Below are positions 19,950 through 31,868 of a stretch of DNA of 64,000 bases, in pieces. The notes under the pieces are model-generated. The model did not search any database, was not told the DNA's origin, and saw only the letters and a program-made list of their open reading frames with translations. Each line of letters begins with the position of its first letter. Position 1 is the first letter of the stretch. The stretch is from Nemophila menziesii. Taxonomy: Eukaryota; Streptophyta; Magnoliopsida; Boraginales; Hydrophyllaceae. Location of the stretch: contig JARWIR010000005.1 in the NCBI GenBank assembly GCA_029959085.1, positions 8,434,501 to 8,498,500 of the forward strand, given 5' to 3'. Position numbers and translations under genes: made by a program.

Positions 19950-20191
19950 AATTTCAGAAAGTTGATATTTATGTATTGGAGATTTCATTTAGGATGTGGA
20001 GACTTTAAAGTTGTTGTGAATCGAATGCTAGAGTTTCATATTTATACTTTTGAAAAAGTTTTTAGCTGTGTGGTTATTTAAATATTTGTGTGATACATAA
20101 ATTATTCAGCTATTAAGAATACATTTTGGTAATTTTGATTAGTTTAACGATTATGAATAGCTTGTGTGTTTTCTTCTTCTTTCAAACATTT
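19950..20191 (+). other. 3' flank of B3 gene A
   Basis: Presumed 3'UTR, conserved in copies B (31469-31709) and D (45987-46230), with small differences such as TGCATGAATAGC. No other feature was seen. Confidence 0.5.
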
Positions 20192-20342
20192 TTAGGTATT
20201 ACTTTTGTAGAGTCTTGGCTTAGCTGGGGTCCCAGAAATCTTAAATGGTCTAGGCGAGAATGTTAGAATACTTTTTCTTGTCTTGAGGTTCATGAGAGAT
20301 TCTTAGTGATCTTCCTTGGGGTATTGTTTTCACAATTATAAG
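20192..20342. repeat. ~150-bp direct repeat, left of LINE fragment (A)
   Basis: Runs from TAGGTATTACTTTTGTAGAG to TTTTCACAATTATAAGG. It is repeated at 22589-22740 on the other side of the LINE fragment. Unit D has a single copy (about 46235-46390, before a separate local duplication), which looks like the state before insertion. Confidence 0.7.
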
Positions 20343-22588
20343 GGTGGACAAAAATTAATTTCAGTTACACCCCTTAGCAGCTCTCGGCTGCAAAATTATG
20401 GACCCAATAAAATAGTGCAACAGATTGCACATGGTCCTTCATCTTCTCGTGAAAAGCAACATGTAGCACATGGTCCTCCAACTTCTTGGTCAAAGGAGCA
20501 ACTCGGTCAAAGTAACATCTTGGTCAATGGTCCTTCAACTTGTAGGATAAACCAAGCAGATCGTCATCCAACTTCTTGGTCAAAAGGTACTATAGCACTA
20601 AAAAAACAGTTAGCGGCAAAAATGTCAACACTAAAAATCTTAATTTTACCATTAATAGCGCTATTTGTTCGTTCCTATAAGTTCGTCCCTAGAGATATCT
20701 TTTAGTAGCAAATTATTTGTTTTTGGCCATTTTGGTGTTTGAAAATATCATTAGAGGTCATTTTATTGTTGCTACAGTAAACTCGTCTCTTATAATACTA
20801 TTTCTTTTAGTGTAGCCGTGCCAAGTACTAGTACTATAGTAGCTGCTAAAAAAATTAATGAAGCAGCTCAAATTAATATAAAGCGCATGTCCTCCACAGC
20901 AGCGCCGATGATAGAATCAAGTCCAGCTCCTGGTTCACTACAGTCCAGCGAACAAAATGATGCAGTAGCTGAGACAGTGCAACAGCATATGGATGGAGCA
21001 AATTTGCTGGCTATAAAAGTGTGTGATAATGCTAAACTTTTACAGCTAAATTTTCCGAAAAATACACAAAAGGCCCGTGAAAAATCATTGGATCTTAACT
21101 CCGTCCCGGAGCTAGAGAATAGCTGTGAGATCCAAGATTTCCGTGTACGTTCAAGTTATCACTCAGCCTCTATGGTTGTTTTCTAGGAATCCGAAGCGAT
21201 AAAACGATTACAAGATAGAGAAAAAGGGAGAGAGGGTATAAAAGAGTGTCCTTTTGAGATGGTTGTTAGTAAGAAAACAAAAAAACGGGAAGCGAGCTAT
21301 AAGAAACTCACGCTTGCTAGACGAGAGTACGCGTGGCAAAAGAAACAATATTGGAAGGCTAGACGTGCAAAACCCAAATGCGCAAATTAAGGAAAATCCA
21401 CCGAGTGTTCTAAATGGTTATTACAACTTGGAATACAAGGGGTTTCGCCTCAACCCATAAGAGACGAGGAGTAGTTGATCTTATAAGATGTAAAAACATT
21501 GATATTCTTGGTATTTTGGAGACAAAAAGTAATACGGTTAGAGTGGATCATTTTATATATAGTATGCTTAGAGGATGGAGGTGTATAAATAACTTTAATC
21601 TTATTGAACATGGAAGAATTCTTGTTGTTACGGGCCTGGTTAAGGAGCAAATGGAGGTTACAAAGAGAACGTCGCAAGTCATAAATTGAAAATTTTGTGT
21701 AAGGTAACTTATTTGAGTCTCTACACCTCTTTTATATATGGTTTGAACGATAAAGATTTGCGTAGAAATTTATGCAAAAACCTTTTAGATTTTTCAGCTA
21801 CTTCTGATGATTCGTGGCTTCTTTTGGGTGATTTTAATAATATTTTAGTTTCGACTGAAAGAATTAGAGGAAGAAATGTTACGGTTGGTGATATTGAGGA
21901 ATTCGCGGATTGTTGCAATTGTTTGGGTCTTGAGGATATTAAATAAACCAGACAATTCTTTACTCGTGATAATAATCATGTGTTAAGCAAGATAGATCGG
22001 GTTTTGGGTAATTGGTAATTAGATGAATACGATCACTATATTCAAGCGGGGTTTTTACCTAAATTGAGTGTATCCGATCATTCGTCGTGTGTGGTAAATA
22101 TTTTCTTAAGAAATGTTAATAGAGTAGTTCCATTCCGGTTTTCTTGAAAAAGCCAAGATTAGTTTTTTTCAACAAAAAGTTAAGCTTGGATAAACACTTA
22201 AAAGTGATAGATGCTCGAAATTGTTTAATGGGTTAATGAAAAGTAAACAAAGGAGGAGATTTATTCCTAATATTATTTGTGCTACAAGTACCCAAGTGTA
22301 TGAAGAATTCATTAATCGTTTTCAAACTTTATTGGGAACAAATGATACAACATCACTATTGAATCAAATGTTTTTAATTGTGGAGTGTACTTTCTCATGA
22401 GAAAGGTGTTGAGTTGTGTAGATATATTATCGATATTGAGATAAAGGAGACTATTTTTAGGATAGCAAATGATAGAGCACCCGGACCCGATGGATTTTCA
22501 TCTATTTTTTTAAGCATTCATGGAATATTGTTGGAAAAAATGGTTTATTAGAGGTACATGAATTCGTCACTTCTGAATTTTCACTTTA
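20343..22588 (+). pseudogene. L1-type LINE fragment (ORF1 tail, endonuclease, start of RT), copy A
   Basis: A degenerate non-LTR retrotransposon of the plant L1 class. The first part (to about 21390) reads as a continuous charged protein through stops, ending ...EASYKKLTLARREYAWQKKQ. An APE-type endonuclease follows: TWNTRGFASTHKR (21420), LGILETK, WLLLGDFNNIL (21820) and SVSDHSSCVV (22070). The start of reverse transcriptase, IEIKETIFRIAN.RAPGPDGFSS (22440-22500), is cut off before the YxDD region. Stops and frameshifts are many (21186, 21688, 21946, 22146); one T is missing near 22511 relative to copy B. It holds a CACTA MITE. Confidence 0.75.
20596..20812. mobile_element. CACTA-type MITE inside LINE fragment A
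   Basis: 217 bp starting CACTAAAAAAACAG and ending TTCTTTTAGTG, flanked on both sides by TAG (3-bp target duplication). Skipping it and one TAG keeps the surrounding reading frame open, so it inserted into an already present LINE sequence. The copy in unit B at 32122-32340 is at the same position, so insertion predates the A/B duplication. Confidence 0.85.
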
Positions 22589-22740
22589 GGCATTACTTTT
22601 GTAGAGTCTTGGCTTAGATGTGTCCCAGAAATTTTATATGGTCTAGGCGAGAATTTTAGAATACCTTTTGTTGTGTTGAGGTTCGTGAGAGATTCTTAGT
22701 GACCTTCCTTTGGGTATTGTTTTCACAATAATAAGGTTGT
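22589..22740. repeat. ~150-bp direct repeat, right of LINE fragment (A)
   Basis: Second copy of 20192-20342, starting right where the reverse transcriptase segment breaks off. Its right flank (GGTTGTCTTTTAAGTTACT) is the one seen after the single copy in unit D. Confidence 0.7.
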
Positions 22741-22992
22741 CTTTTAAGTTACTAGTAAAAAAGGAAAATTGTTTTTAATGTATTTTTTGGATTTAAATTT
22801 TTAGAGAAATTAAAAAAAATGATAGAATTTTTTTTAATTCGATTTTTAATTAAAGAAACGTAATTCAATGGTTATACACTTTTTTATTTTTTCTTTAAAA
22901 ATGTCAAATTATTTAATTCTTCCATTTTGGAGTCATTTTAAATAAAAATAAATGATTACTTTTTAAAATATCACAATGAACCTTATAATTTT

Positions 22993-24459
22993 GAGAAAAA
23001 GCCACTTAGGGTCTTGAACACACACTCCTCTTCTAAATCCAAACCTCTCTTACCTTCAATTCTTACTAAAGACCTCAAAAAGAATTTAACACATGAAACC
23101 CAATATCCCTATTACTTTACTACCCTCTTTTGTTTTTTCTTTTCCTATATATACTAAATATATCAATTCTGAATTATAACAAAAAACCAAACCCTAGAAA
23201 ATAGAACCTCTCTTCTCTCTCCTCTCAATACCACTGAAATGCCCAACACCACCAACAAGCTCTCTCCTCCAAGTCGGCACTCAGATGAAGCCACCACCTC
23301 CAGCTACTCGCTTCGCCTGCACAATGCTAGATCTCTTCTGCAACACCACTTGCTGCTCCATGGTGGTTGAAGATCCAGCGAATAGAATCTCCGGCGAGCA
23401 CCACTACTCGAGTGAACAGAACCAGCGGCGAGCACCACCACTCGAACCTGCATAAATGGTGGCCATTTCGCACCCTGCGGTGATGATTTTCTGTTCGCAG
23501 CAGTGAAGAAGCTTGAAGCTCGATTTGTGCTGTTCGTGACCACCACCACTCAGGCGAAGAGCCAACTGCTCCAGCACTTCGCAGTCAAGTAGATCGATGC
23601 TGCTTTCTTCTTCTCCATTCGTAGATCGAAATCTAGCCCATCACACGAGTTCTCACAGCAGCTCAAAACACCATTGCAGATCTAAAGAGGAGCAGCGTGC
23701 TAGAGCTTCACGAACGGAGCTTCACGAGCTTAACGCCGTCAGTGCTGCAACAACCTATCGCGAACAGATGATGGTGTTGGTGGTGTGGCCATTTCGGTGG
23801 TGGTGGTGGTGTTATGGTACTTCGTTCTCCTTCCAGATCTGTTAATGTTCTGGTGGTGGTTGTGTTCCGGCAAAAAGAAAAGCTTCGTTCCCTTTTTTTT
23901 ATCACCTTTGTTGACCAGATTTGGTCAACTTTGTATTTAGTTTAGGTTTTTTTTAATTTATCTATTGTAAATTGTTTATAGTTTGAATGAAATGGTATTA
24001 AATACACTTTGATTTTATAGAGTATTCCTTTAATTTCAAAGAGTACTCCTACTATTTTATAGAGTACTCCGACTATTTCATAGAGTACTCCGACTATTTT
24101 TTTAGAGTATTTGTTTAATTTGTTAGAGTATTTGCTTAATTCGTTTAATTCTCGGAGTACTCAGCAAATTCATTGAGTACTCAGCAAATTCATTGAGTAC
24201 TCAGCAAATTCTCGGAGTACTCTATGTTTTTTACCGGTGACTGGTGGTCGGAGGCCGGTGGTCAGTGGTCGGAGGTCGGAGGTAGGTGGGTAGTGGTAGT
24301 GGAGAGAGAAACAGTGACATCACATTTTCTTTGTCTTTTAGTGTTAGTAAGGGTAGGGAAGACAATTGTCAAAACAGATGTCCCTAATAAGAAGGAATTT
24401 CTGGACCATACTCTATAGAGAAAAAATATGGTTTTCAAGACCCTATGTATAATTCACCC
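22993..24459. mobile_element. Nonautonomous MULE (MULE-2 related), copy A
   Basis: 1467 bp flanked by perfect 9-bp duplications TATAATTTT (22984-22992, 24460-24468). The inverted termini share TAGGGTCTTGAA (left near 23009, right near 24440). Inside: a TATA-like CCTATATATACTA near 23151, a CT-rich leader, a GC-richer core (23240-23850) with no transposase similarity, and GAGTACTC motifs near the right end. Several short frames are open in the core (for example, one starting at 23239), none recognisable. The core may be captured host DNA. Confidence 0.8.
24015..24235. repeat. GAGTACTC motif array
   Basis: GAGTACTCC repeats (24050-24090) are followed by three tandem ~22-bp units GAGTACTCAGCAAATTCATT and a final GAGTACTCTATG. 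Copy B (35575-35730) has one unit fewer. The core CTCAGCA recalls the CTCAGTA motif of MULE-2 and the array at 50158. Confidence 0.75.
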
Positions 24460-24469
24460 TATAATTTTA

Positions 24470-25065
24470 ATATATAATATTTTACATAACACAAAAAAGG
24501 TATAAAAGTATTTTCAAATAATATAATACTTTCCTTATTTTTAATAATGTAAATCCAAAGAAATAATTCTGTAACCAATTACTTTCTTTTATTTTATTAA
24601 TATTTTTATAATCCAAACACGGTTATCACTTTTATTTTCATTCCTTTAATATTTTAATATTCCTATTATTTCTTTTCCTTTGATAATCTGAATCCAAACA
24701 ACGCATAAATTCTTCTATGGAAGTGTGCGAGGCTTTTTACTAAATCTTTTTTATGTGGTGGTGAATTCACATCATTATATTCGCGTTGAGGTTTACGAGG
24801 GATTATAGTTGTGTATATACTCAATCAATATGGTCTTCAAATAGTTGATAGTTTTAGGTTCTTTTTTTCTAATAAATTTGCTCGAATTTCTTGATACATT
24901 TTGGGATACAATAGTTGTTTGATTTTCTTAAATATATATAAACCTCTTAAATTAATAATTCGTTATTGATTACTCCTCTTAAATTTAAAAATACACACGT
25001 ATTTTCCTTAAATCATTTTCTTTTTGTTCAAAGCCATAAATCATTAATTTTTTACCGATTATGTG
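24470..25065. other. AT-rich intergenic DNA
   Basis: No gene or element was recognised. It is shared with unit B (35990-36587), and parts recur in unit D near 46440-46550 and 48110-48260. Confidence 0.4.
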
Positions 25066-25449
25066 TCTGTTTGGAAGTATTTATTTGAAAAGCACTTAAA
25101 AGTGCTTTTAGATCTTTAAAAGTGTTTTATTACCCATTTGGAATTGTTTTTTTTAGAGAAGCACTTAAAAATGTTTCTACCATTTTAGGAGATTTTTTAA
25201 TCTTGAAAAACACTTTTATGAGAAGCACCAAATAGGTGCTTCTTGCAAAAAACACTTAAAATAATTTAGATTTCAAAATTATTTTTGATAATTTTTTTAA
25301 ATTTTGAATATTATTCTAAAAGCGTTTTTTTACTTTAAAATAAACACTTCCAAACGGGCCCTTAGACTCTGAAAGACACTTTTAGTAGAAACACCAAAAA
25401 AAAAAATGCTTTTTAACAAAAGCACTTAGAGTGATTTTAGATATCAAGA
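25066..25449. mobile_element. MITE with GTTTGGAAGT termini
   Basis: The left end TGTCTGTTTGGAAGTATTT pairs with AAACACTTCCAAACGGGCCC near 25343-25363. The interior is rich in AAAAGCACTTAAAAGTGCTTTT hairpins. TIRs of this kind are common in plant Harbinger/hAT MITEs. The right part (25371 on) repeats the pattern and runs into the A/B junction. Confidence 0.6.
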
Positions 25450-25710
25450 TACTTTTACTGAAAGACACTTTTAGTAGAAACACCAAAAAAAATGCTTTTT
25501 AACACAAAGGTTATTGCTTTGTATTTTTTTAACAGTAGTCACTAATTTTATCGAATACTCAATGTTTTTTATAGAGTACTCATTAATTTTTATAGAGTAC
25601 TCATCAAATTTTACGATACTCTCTATTTTTTTAAATACTCTATACTTTTTTCCGATACTTATACTTTTTCCGATGGTGGGTGGTGGCTGGAGGTTGGTGG
25701 GCGGTTTCCG

Positions 25711-25801
25711 GAGAAGATTCGAACCATGTACCTCTTGCTTTACCCCGTTTAAGGGTTGAAGAATTATCAAGGCTCTGGCCAGTTGAGCTACCCCAACTGG
25801 T
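25711..25801 (-). repeat. tRNA-like SINE fragment, unit B copy
   Basis: Same A box (25790-25779) and B box (25725-25716) as the copy at 14435, with a C-to-A change after the B-box complement. Confidence 0.45.
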
Positions 25802-25939
25802 TAGTGGTTTTGTTTTATATGAGTGTATTTTAGTAACTGTTTGTCTATAAGAATTAGTAGAGGTCTCCCTAAAGAAGTTATTTTAGTCAATACCATATGT
25901 GGCATTAAGATTGTCTCCAAGACCTCATATGTCAATCAT

Positions 25940-27720
25940 CCAAATAATTTTAATTACAACCACTTTCGATTACACTTAGAAAGGTTTAAATGAAAACTTT
26001 GACATAATATTTATTTTAAAACAACAAAAAATTACAATTCCAAATAAAAATAACATACAAGCCACAATATTCATAAAATAAATTTTTAACACCTAATTAC
26101 TATGACTTTAGACACATAGAAATGCTAAAATGGAAAGATTGGAATAATATTTCATTTCTAATATCATCACATGCAATTTTCGAATACAAATAACATAAAA
26201 TCCACAATATTTATAAAATATTTTTTCCCAAACCCATTAATGCAATTTTCGACATACTTAATTGAATAAATTATCATAAAACTTCATTATTAACTCCAAA
26301 ATATGTTTATTTTGAAAAAAAATAACAAAAAAGTCAAAAAAGTCCAAAATAAGAAATTTCCTCACCTATGAACAATAAACAGGAATTGAGAACGCATCTG
26401 GCCATAAAGAGTATACAAATAATTATTAGTTAGCTAAAAATATATAACAATATATACAAACAAATTTTATCAAACTAAAAATAATATATATGAAAAGCGG
26501 GAAGATAGATGAAATACATTTGAGGAAATAGTTATATAACACCAATTATGAAAATCCCACATATATATAGCATATATATAGCCACAAAATACATCAATAA
26601 TCTGTGAAAATCCAGCGACCTATATAATTAAATCATCACTAACTGCTACCATGGACCACATAAATTACTATTTCATCAGGATTTATGCATGCATTAATCA
26701 ATTACCATCGAAATCACCTACAAACCCCGAAAGCATGAAATGCTTAACCATGGTTTGGTAAAAAAGAATGTAAATAAAGCAGTAACAAAGCAGAATTAGG
26801 GGGATAAAGTTATAGATAGTACATAATTGATTGTAGATTGAATAGGGTTTTCTTGGGATTTGTTGGGAGAATATGACAAGACAGAGCGGGAGGCGAGAAC
26901 TACCGTTTATGTTATTTTTGAAATACATATATATATGTGTTCTATAATACATAGGCCCAGTCAGGTTTGATCCAAGAGAAGTAACAAAAGGAAGGCTTAC
27001 AGTATATTGCCGGATCCATTAATATTAAGGGGTACGCCCAAGTTAAAATTGGTCCATTTATTAATTTTACCCAAATAACCTTACAAAAATACCCCACGTC
27101 TATTTGGTGACCAAATAAGATTAAGAGTTACATAATTCAAATTCCCTCCCTTAACAATGGGTAACATAGTTCTGATTTTCATGTGAGTGTGCATGGGGAG
27201 ACGTGCATATTTTAAAAAAAAAAGATGTGATTTGCTTAAGGATGACTATGTTATTATAATATATTGCCTTATGGAAAGATTGCACAAAAGTGGAGAACAT
27301 CTCCTTGAACATTTTTAAGATTTCTCAAACAAATATTTGGGTTTCAAAATATCTAGAGGTACTCTTGGGTGATATAAATACCATATTTACCGAAACCTAA
27401 AAGGGTCACACATATCTATGTGAGATATTTTATGAATGATGATGGTTCAAAAATGTAATCTTGATATCCTGAATGCAAATATTCTCCTGGCCCACTTATA
27501 TTATTATATTTAGGCTAATAATAATTTTCCAATTGTAAAGATATGTCCACTTGGAATCTTTATGAGGGTAAAATTGTCTTTGTTGAGAAAATATAATATT
27601 ATATGAAAAGGAATCACGAAAAACGCTATCGATCCTTAATCAGCCGGGCCCTCTTGGGTTACCCTTAAAAAACTATAAAGATTTATTTGATCCTTAAGAA
27701 CCCCCTCCTCCCCCCTAAAT
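25940..27720. other. AT-rich noncoding start of unit B
   Basis: Counterpart of 14666-16450, with small indels (an extra ATATATAGC near 26568 and a shorter CA/TA repeat). No gene was recognised. Confidence 0.4.
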
Positions 27721-27938
27721 TATGTAATTTTTTTGTGGAAGGCTTTCACGAATGGTCTTCCAATTGAAGAAAAATACTAGACGATGTGCCCTCAACTGTA
27801 CTTGTAAATCATGTGGTAATGAAAGAAATTTTTTGAGCAACTCCCATTTTCGTGACCTTTTACTAAGGTTAGGATTTTCTAAACTTGACAAGTTTCTTTC
27901 TCCGAGCAATGCTAAAGATTTAGAAAATACAACCAGTT

Positions 27939-28130
27939 GGGTTAGCTCAACTGACAAGAGTCTTGATATTTATTCAGCACTTAAAGGGGAGGTACAGTGT
28001 TTTCCACTCCCTAACGGGTGTGAAGTAAGAGGTACAAGGTTGGACCCCTCTCTGAACATGGGAGTTCAAATCCTCTCCCCAACGGGTGTGAAGTAAGAGG
28101 TACAAGGTTGGAACCCCTCTCTGAACATGG
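27939..28130 (+). repeat. SINE-like tRNA-related unit, unit B copy
   Basis: Counterpart of 16679-16880. TTAGCTCAACTGAC is kept, the GTTTGAATCC stretch is reduced to GTTTTCC, and the 68-bp internal repeat (start GGGTGTGAAG) is kept. Confidence 0.4.
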
Positions 28131-28250
28131 ATAACATATTTTTGATTTACCTGAAAATATACATGGAAAGGCGTGTATATCCCCATGGGGTTTTCCATGG
28201 TGTGATGTACACTACTTGTTGACTTTAATACTAACATTTGTGAATTTTAG

Positions 28251-28479
28251 GTACGATGAATATACAAACATATACAAGTTCTACACCATGAACTTTGATC
28301 GAAATACAATATATGGTAACCCCTTCCCATCAACTATTTTCAATTAACTGTGATGTTTCCAAATTTGTAAAAGTTTGTCTATTTATGATGTCAGAAATGA
28401 GAAGTGGGATCGATCAATTGAGTGGTTGTTGCGTTCGAGCATGGCAGATCTAGGTGATGGGAGTCCGAATAAAAAATAA
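28251..28479 (+). pseudogene. Exon-like C-terminal gene fragment, unit B copy
   Basis: Counterpart of 16999-17227 with the same candidate splice sites and the same open frames ending in TAA at 28477-28479. Conservation between units only reflects their recent duplication. Confidence 0.3.
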
Positions 28480-28979
28480 TCGATTTTATAGACTAAAATT
28501 TTAAAAAATAGACTTTCACCTCTAAATCTTATATTTGCGCGTGCAGTCTAAAACTCACCTTCTGATCTTTCCCAAAACTAGAAATTACCCCCGCTAGTTC
28601 TTTGACCTTTTCATCTCCTTAAGATGTGCCCCTGCGTCCGAGACTGCTTTTGCAATTGAAGTTGAATTTCAAACGTTTTGTTTAGCGAGTATGATTCTAG
28701 GTTACTAGCGTGATAATAGAGAACGTTCGTGCATATATTACACGGCATCTCGCCAGAAATTGTTACTCATTTTTTGCATATTTATATAATATTTCAAGAG
28801 AAACTATTTTTTATTCAAATACTTGTAAATTACAGTTAACTTGTATTTAGAGAGACAGTAATTGTGTTATTAAAGATATAATTTACAATTTTACGTCCTT
28901 TGACTCCTTAGATTCTTCGGGATTTTTTCAAAAAATATTGCTTCATAACGTAACAAAATAGGTAGACTAAGAGTAATTA

Positions 28980-29129
28980 TATATACCACCCAAATAACAT
29001 CCAATGGCGTGGCGTAAATTGGTTGGTTACAGATCAATAATTAATTGATTATTTATAACCAACCAATTGACGCCAGCTCGATAGATGGTATTTGTATAGT
29101 ATGATTTTGGTTGGTATAGATCATTACTC
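28980..29129. mobile_element. hAT-like MITE upstream of B3 gene B
   Basis: Counterpart of 17729-17888. The left target duplication GTAGACTA is intact; the right one has lost its G (TTGACTA). Confidence 0.7.
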
Positions 29130-29292
29130 TTGACTAATCAGTAGAAAAAGACCACCACTACCATATAAACAAGACAGGAAAATACAGGATTTACACCTTC
29201 ACTCAAATTTATTCTGCTTCCTGGTTTCCCTTTTTCCCCTTCCATCAATATATATTAGCTACCGAAGGCCCAAATCTTACAACGTCGAACAA

Positions 29293-31468
29293 ATGTCAGC
29301 AATGAAGCCAAAAACATTAGTTGTTCAATTACAGCCACCACGGGAAGAGGTGGTGGTGGTTCAGACAAATCCAGAACCAATTCAAGTTCCCGAAAAAGAA
29401 TCTGTTGAGGAACAAGTAGAGCACGGCTATGAATGGCCTACACATGACGATGAAGCTGCTCCTAGAACTACGACTATTATTCATCCCAACACTTCTTCTT
29501 CATCTCCATCCACTTTTTCCCTGGTTTCTCTTTTACCCTCTTTCTTTCTCTCTATCTCTATATCTTCATGTTTAGCTTTGTTGAATATGTATCTTTGGTT
29601 TAATTTCCCTAGTTAATTTTAGATCTGGTTTGCTATTACCAGGGGAAACGAAAGACGAAGCCGAAGCTGTATCACGATGAGATTTCACCAATTATTCCCC
29701 CGAAAATAAAGAATTCTTTTTCTAAATCTAAACAGGTAAACTGATCCAGCTTATCACCGAATTTCCATTTTACCTCACAGTTTTCCGATTTATCATATGG
29801 GATATTTGTTGCTTTACTTTGTAATCAATTCTCTTTTATCGAGATTTCCGAACGGTCAATGTTATCTGAGATTTCCGAGCTGATAATAGTTGCTTGCAGA
29901 TTGTTTCCTAATTACATTTTTGATAGCCGAGTATAATGAGAATAGAACTTTACAGAGTACCTTTTTGTTTTAGACTATTCCTTTACAGAGTAATGGTTCA
30001 AGCACGGCTATACAGCCACCACCTGTCCCACAAAAATCTCCGACCATGATAAGAGCAGAGGAGGTCCAAGCCAGCTTAGGAAATGAATATCCGAGCATTC
30101 TTAAATTACTTGTTACATCAAATGTTGCTAGTTGCTTCTGGATGGTATGCATAATATTTAACGAACAGCCTAGATTGTGCCACAATGAGGGGCTCAGATT
30201 AATATTTGATTTTGTTTTTGCTTTCTCGACAGGGTCTTCCTGCTCCATTCTGTAAGCAACATTTACCAAGAAAGAACGCTACTGTAACAGTTGAGAATGA
30301 AAATGACGAACTTTTTGAGGTCAAATACTTTGCGGAAAAAACAAGACTTAGTGCTGGGTGGAGAAAATATGTTGGTGCCCATAAGTTAGTTGAAGGTGAT
30401 GTTTTGATCTTCCAATTGGTTGATTATGCTAAGTTTAAGGTAACAACATTTTTTTATCTTTTATTTGTTTTAGTTTAGTTTTAAAGTTAAAAAATTTGAT
30501 AATATGTGATTAATTAATAGGTTCATATAATAAGATCACATGATATGACCGAAGTTGATGGTGCTCAAAGCCTACTCAATCTTGATACCCTTACAAAACA
30601 GACTGATCCAGGTTTGTTTTACTACATCTTTATATTAATTGCGATTACACCCCTGACCCCCCATCCCAAAAGCCCCCCTGAAATATTTTTACTAGGATTT
30701 GACACACGATTTTTCACACTTGTATAAACAGGGGCTATTGAAAACAAGAAACGCCCAAAGTCCCTTCCTTTAACTGTATTCCATAACAAGAATACGGAAG
30801 AAGATTTCTCAGGGTCAGCCGCAGCTCCTCACGGGGAGAACGGGCAGCTCGAAGAAGATTCCGGAAACTCTAGTGAAGAAGTAGCTTCTGAAGTATTAGT
30901 AGCGTTTCAAGTTCCGCCTCTATATAGAGATTTAAAAACCTTCGATGATTTTCATATAGTTGTTAATGGATTATGCATAGATTCTGAGCTTCCAGAAAAT
31001 ATTCGAAGGAAATATTACGAGCTTTGTTGCAGTAAAGACTCGTATCTCCATGATCGTTTACTCCCTGGAATTTACTGTAAATTAGCTGCGGGAATGATAT
31101 TCGAATTTGTTAACACAGCTGAAAGTATTAGAGGTTGTAAACTCACTACATCTAGGAGAGAATTTGAGATATGGGATAAATCTTTACGATCTTTTGAATT
31201 GTTGGGTATGAATGTTGGGTTTGTAAGAGCGAGACTTGATAAGTCGATTAGTCTTGCATTTGATTCTGAAGGTGCTTCTGAAACAAAAAAGTATTCGGAT
31301 GCAAAGATTGAGAGAGTTCAATATGAAGAGGAGATTATGTGCCTTGAAGCTAAACTTGAAGGGTTGAAAGAAGCTTCTGAGAAATGTGACGAGGAGATTG
31401 AGAATTTGAGGTCTAAGGCGGAAAGTTATGAAGTTTTCTTTCATGAAGAGGTTAATGCACCATGGTGA
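29293..31468 (+). CDS. B3-domain protein, copy B
   Basis: Putative nuclear DNA-binding regulator with a single B3 domain, as copy A. Proposed exons: 29293-29523, 29643-29735, 29989-30144, 30233-30439, 30521-30611, 30732-31468, giving 504 aa with all frames joining. It contains the segment copy A has lost: LLNLDTLTKQTDP at the end of exon 5 and KKRPKSLPLTVFHNKN with an acidic GENGQLEED stretch at the start of exon 6. The B3 domain (~131-237) has FCKQHLPRKN, LSAGWRKYVGAHKL and EGDVLIFQL. The C-terminal coiled coil is at ~445-498. No disabling lesion was seen. It lacks the short extra exon that copy D has before the B3 domain. Of the two tandem copies this is the more complete. Confidence 0.8.
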
Positions 31469-31709
31469 AATTTCAGAAAGTTGATGTTTATGTATTGGAG
31501 ATTTCATTTAGGATGTGGAGACTTTAAAGTTGTTGTGAATCGAATGCTAGAGTTTCATATTTATACTTTTGAAAAAGTTTTTAGCTGAGTGGTTATTTAA
31601 ATATTTGTGTGATACATAAATTATTCAGCTATTAAGAATACATTTTGGTAATTTTGATTAGTTTAACGATTAATCTGCATGAATAGCTTGTGTGTTTTCT
31701 TCTTCTTTC

Positions 31710-31868
31710 AAACATTTTTAGGTATTACTTTTGTAGAGTCTTGGCTTAGCTGGGGTCCCAGAAATCTTAAATGGTCTAGGAGAGAATGTTAGAATACTTT
31801 TTCTTGTCTTGAGGTTCATGAGAGATTCTTAGTGATCTTCCTTGTGGTATTGTTTTCACAATTATAAG
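31710..31868. repeat. ~150-bp direct repeat, left of LINE fragment (B)
   Basis: Counterpart of 20192-20342. Confidence 0.7.

Larger units (their letters stand above)
14222..25498. repeat. Tandem duplication unit A
   Basis: Homology to unit B begins at TTTAACACAAAGGTTATTGC (14222 here, about 25497 there) and is colinear over more than 11 kb, including the B3 gene, the LINE fragment, its CACTA MITE and the nonautonomous MULE. It starts inside MULE-2, so unit B carries only the right end of MULE-2. At the A/B junction (25450-25500) a ~45-bp block (GAAAGACACTTTTAGTAGAA...) present at 25371-25415 is repeated. Confidence 0.85.

Noticed and set aside
31184..31507. Minus-strand open frames opposite the B3 coiled-coil exon (also 19665 and 45795)
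   Set aside because: Shadow of the coiled-coil coding sequence; no domain or separate conservation.
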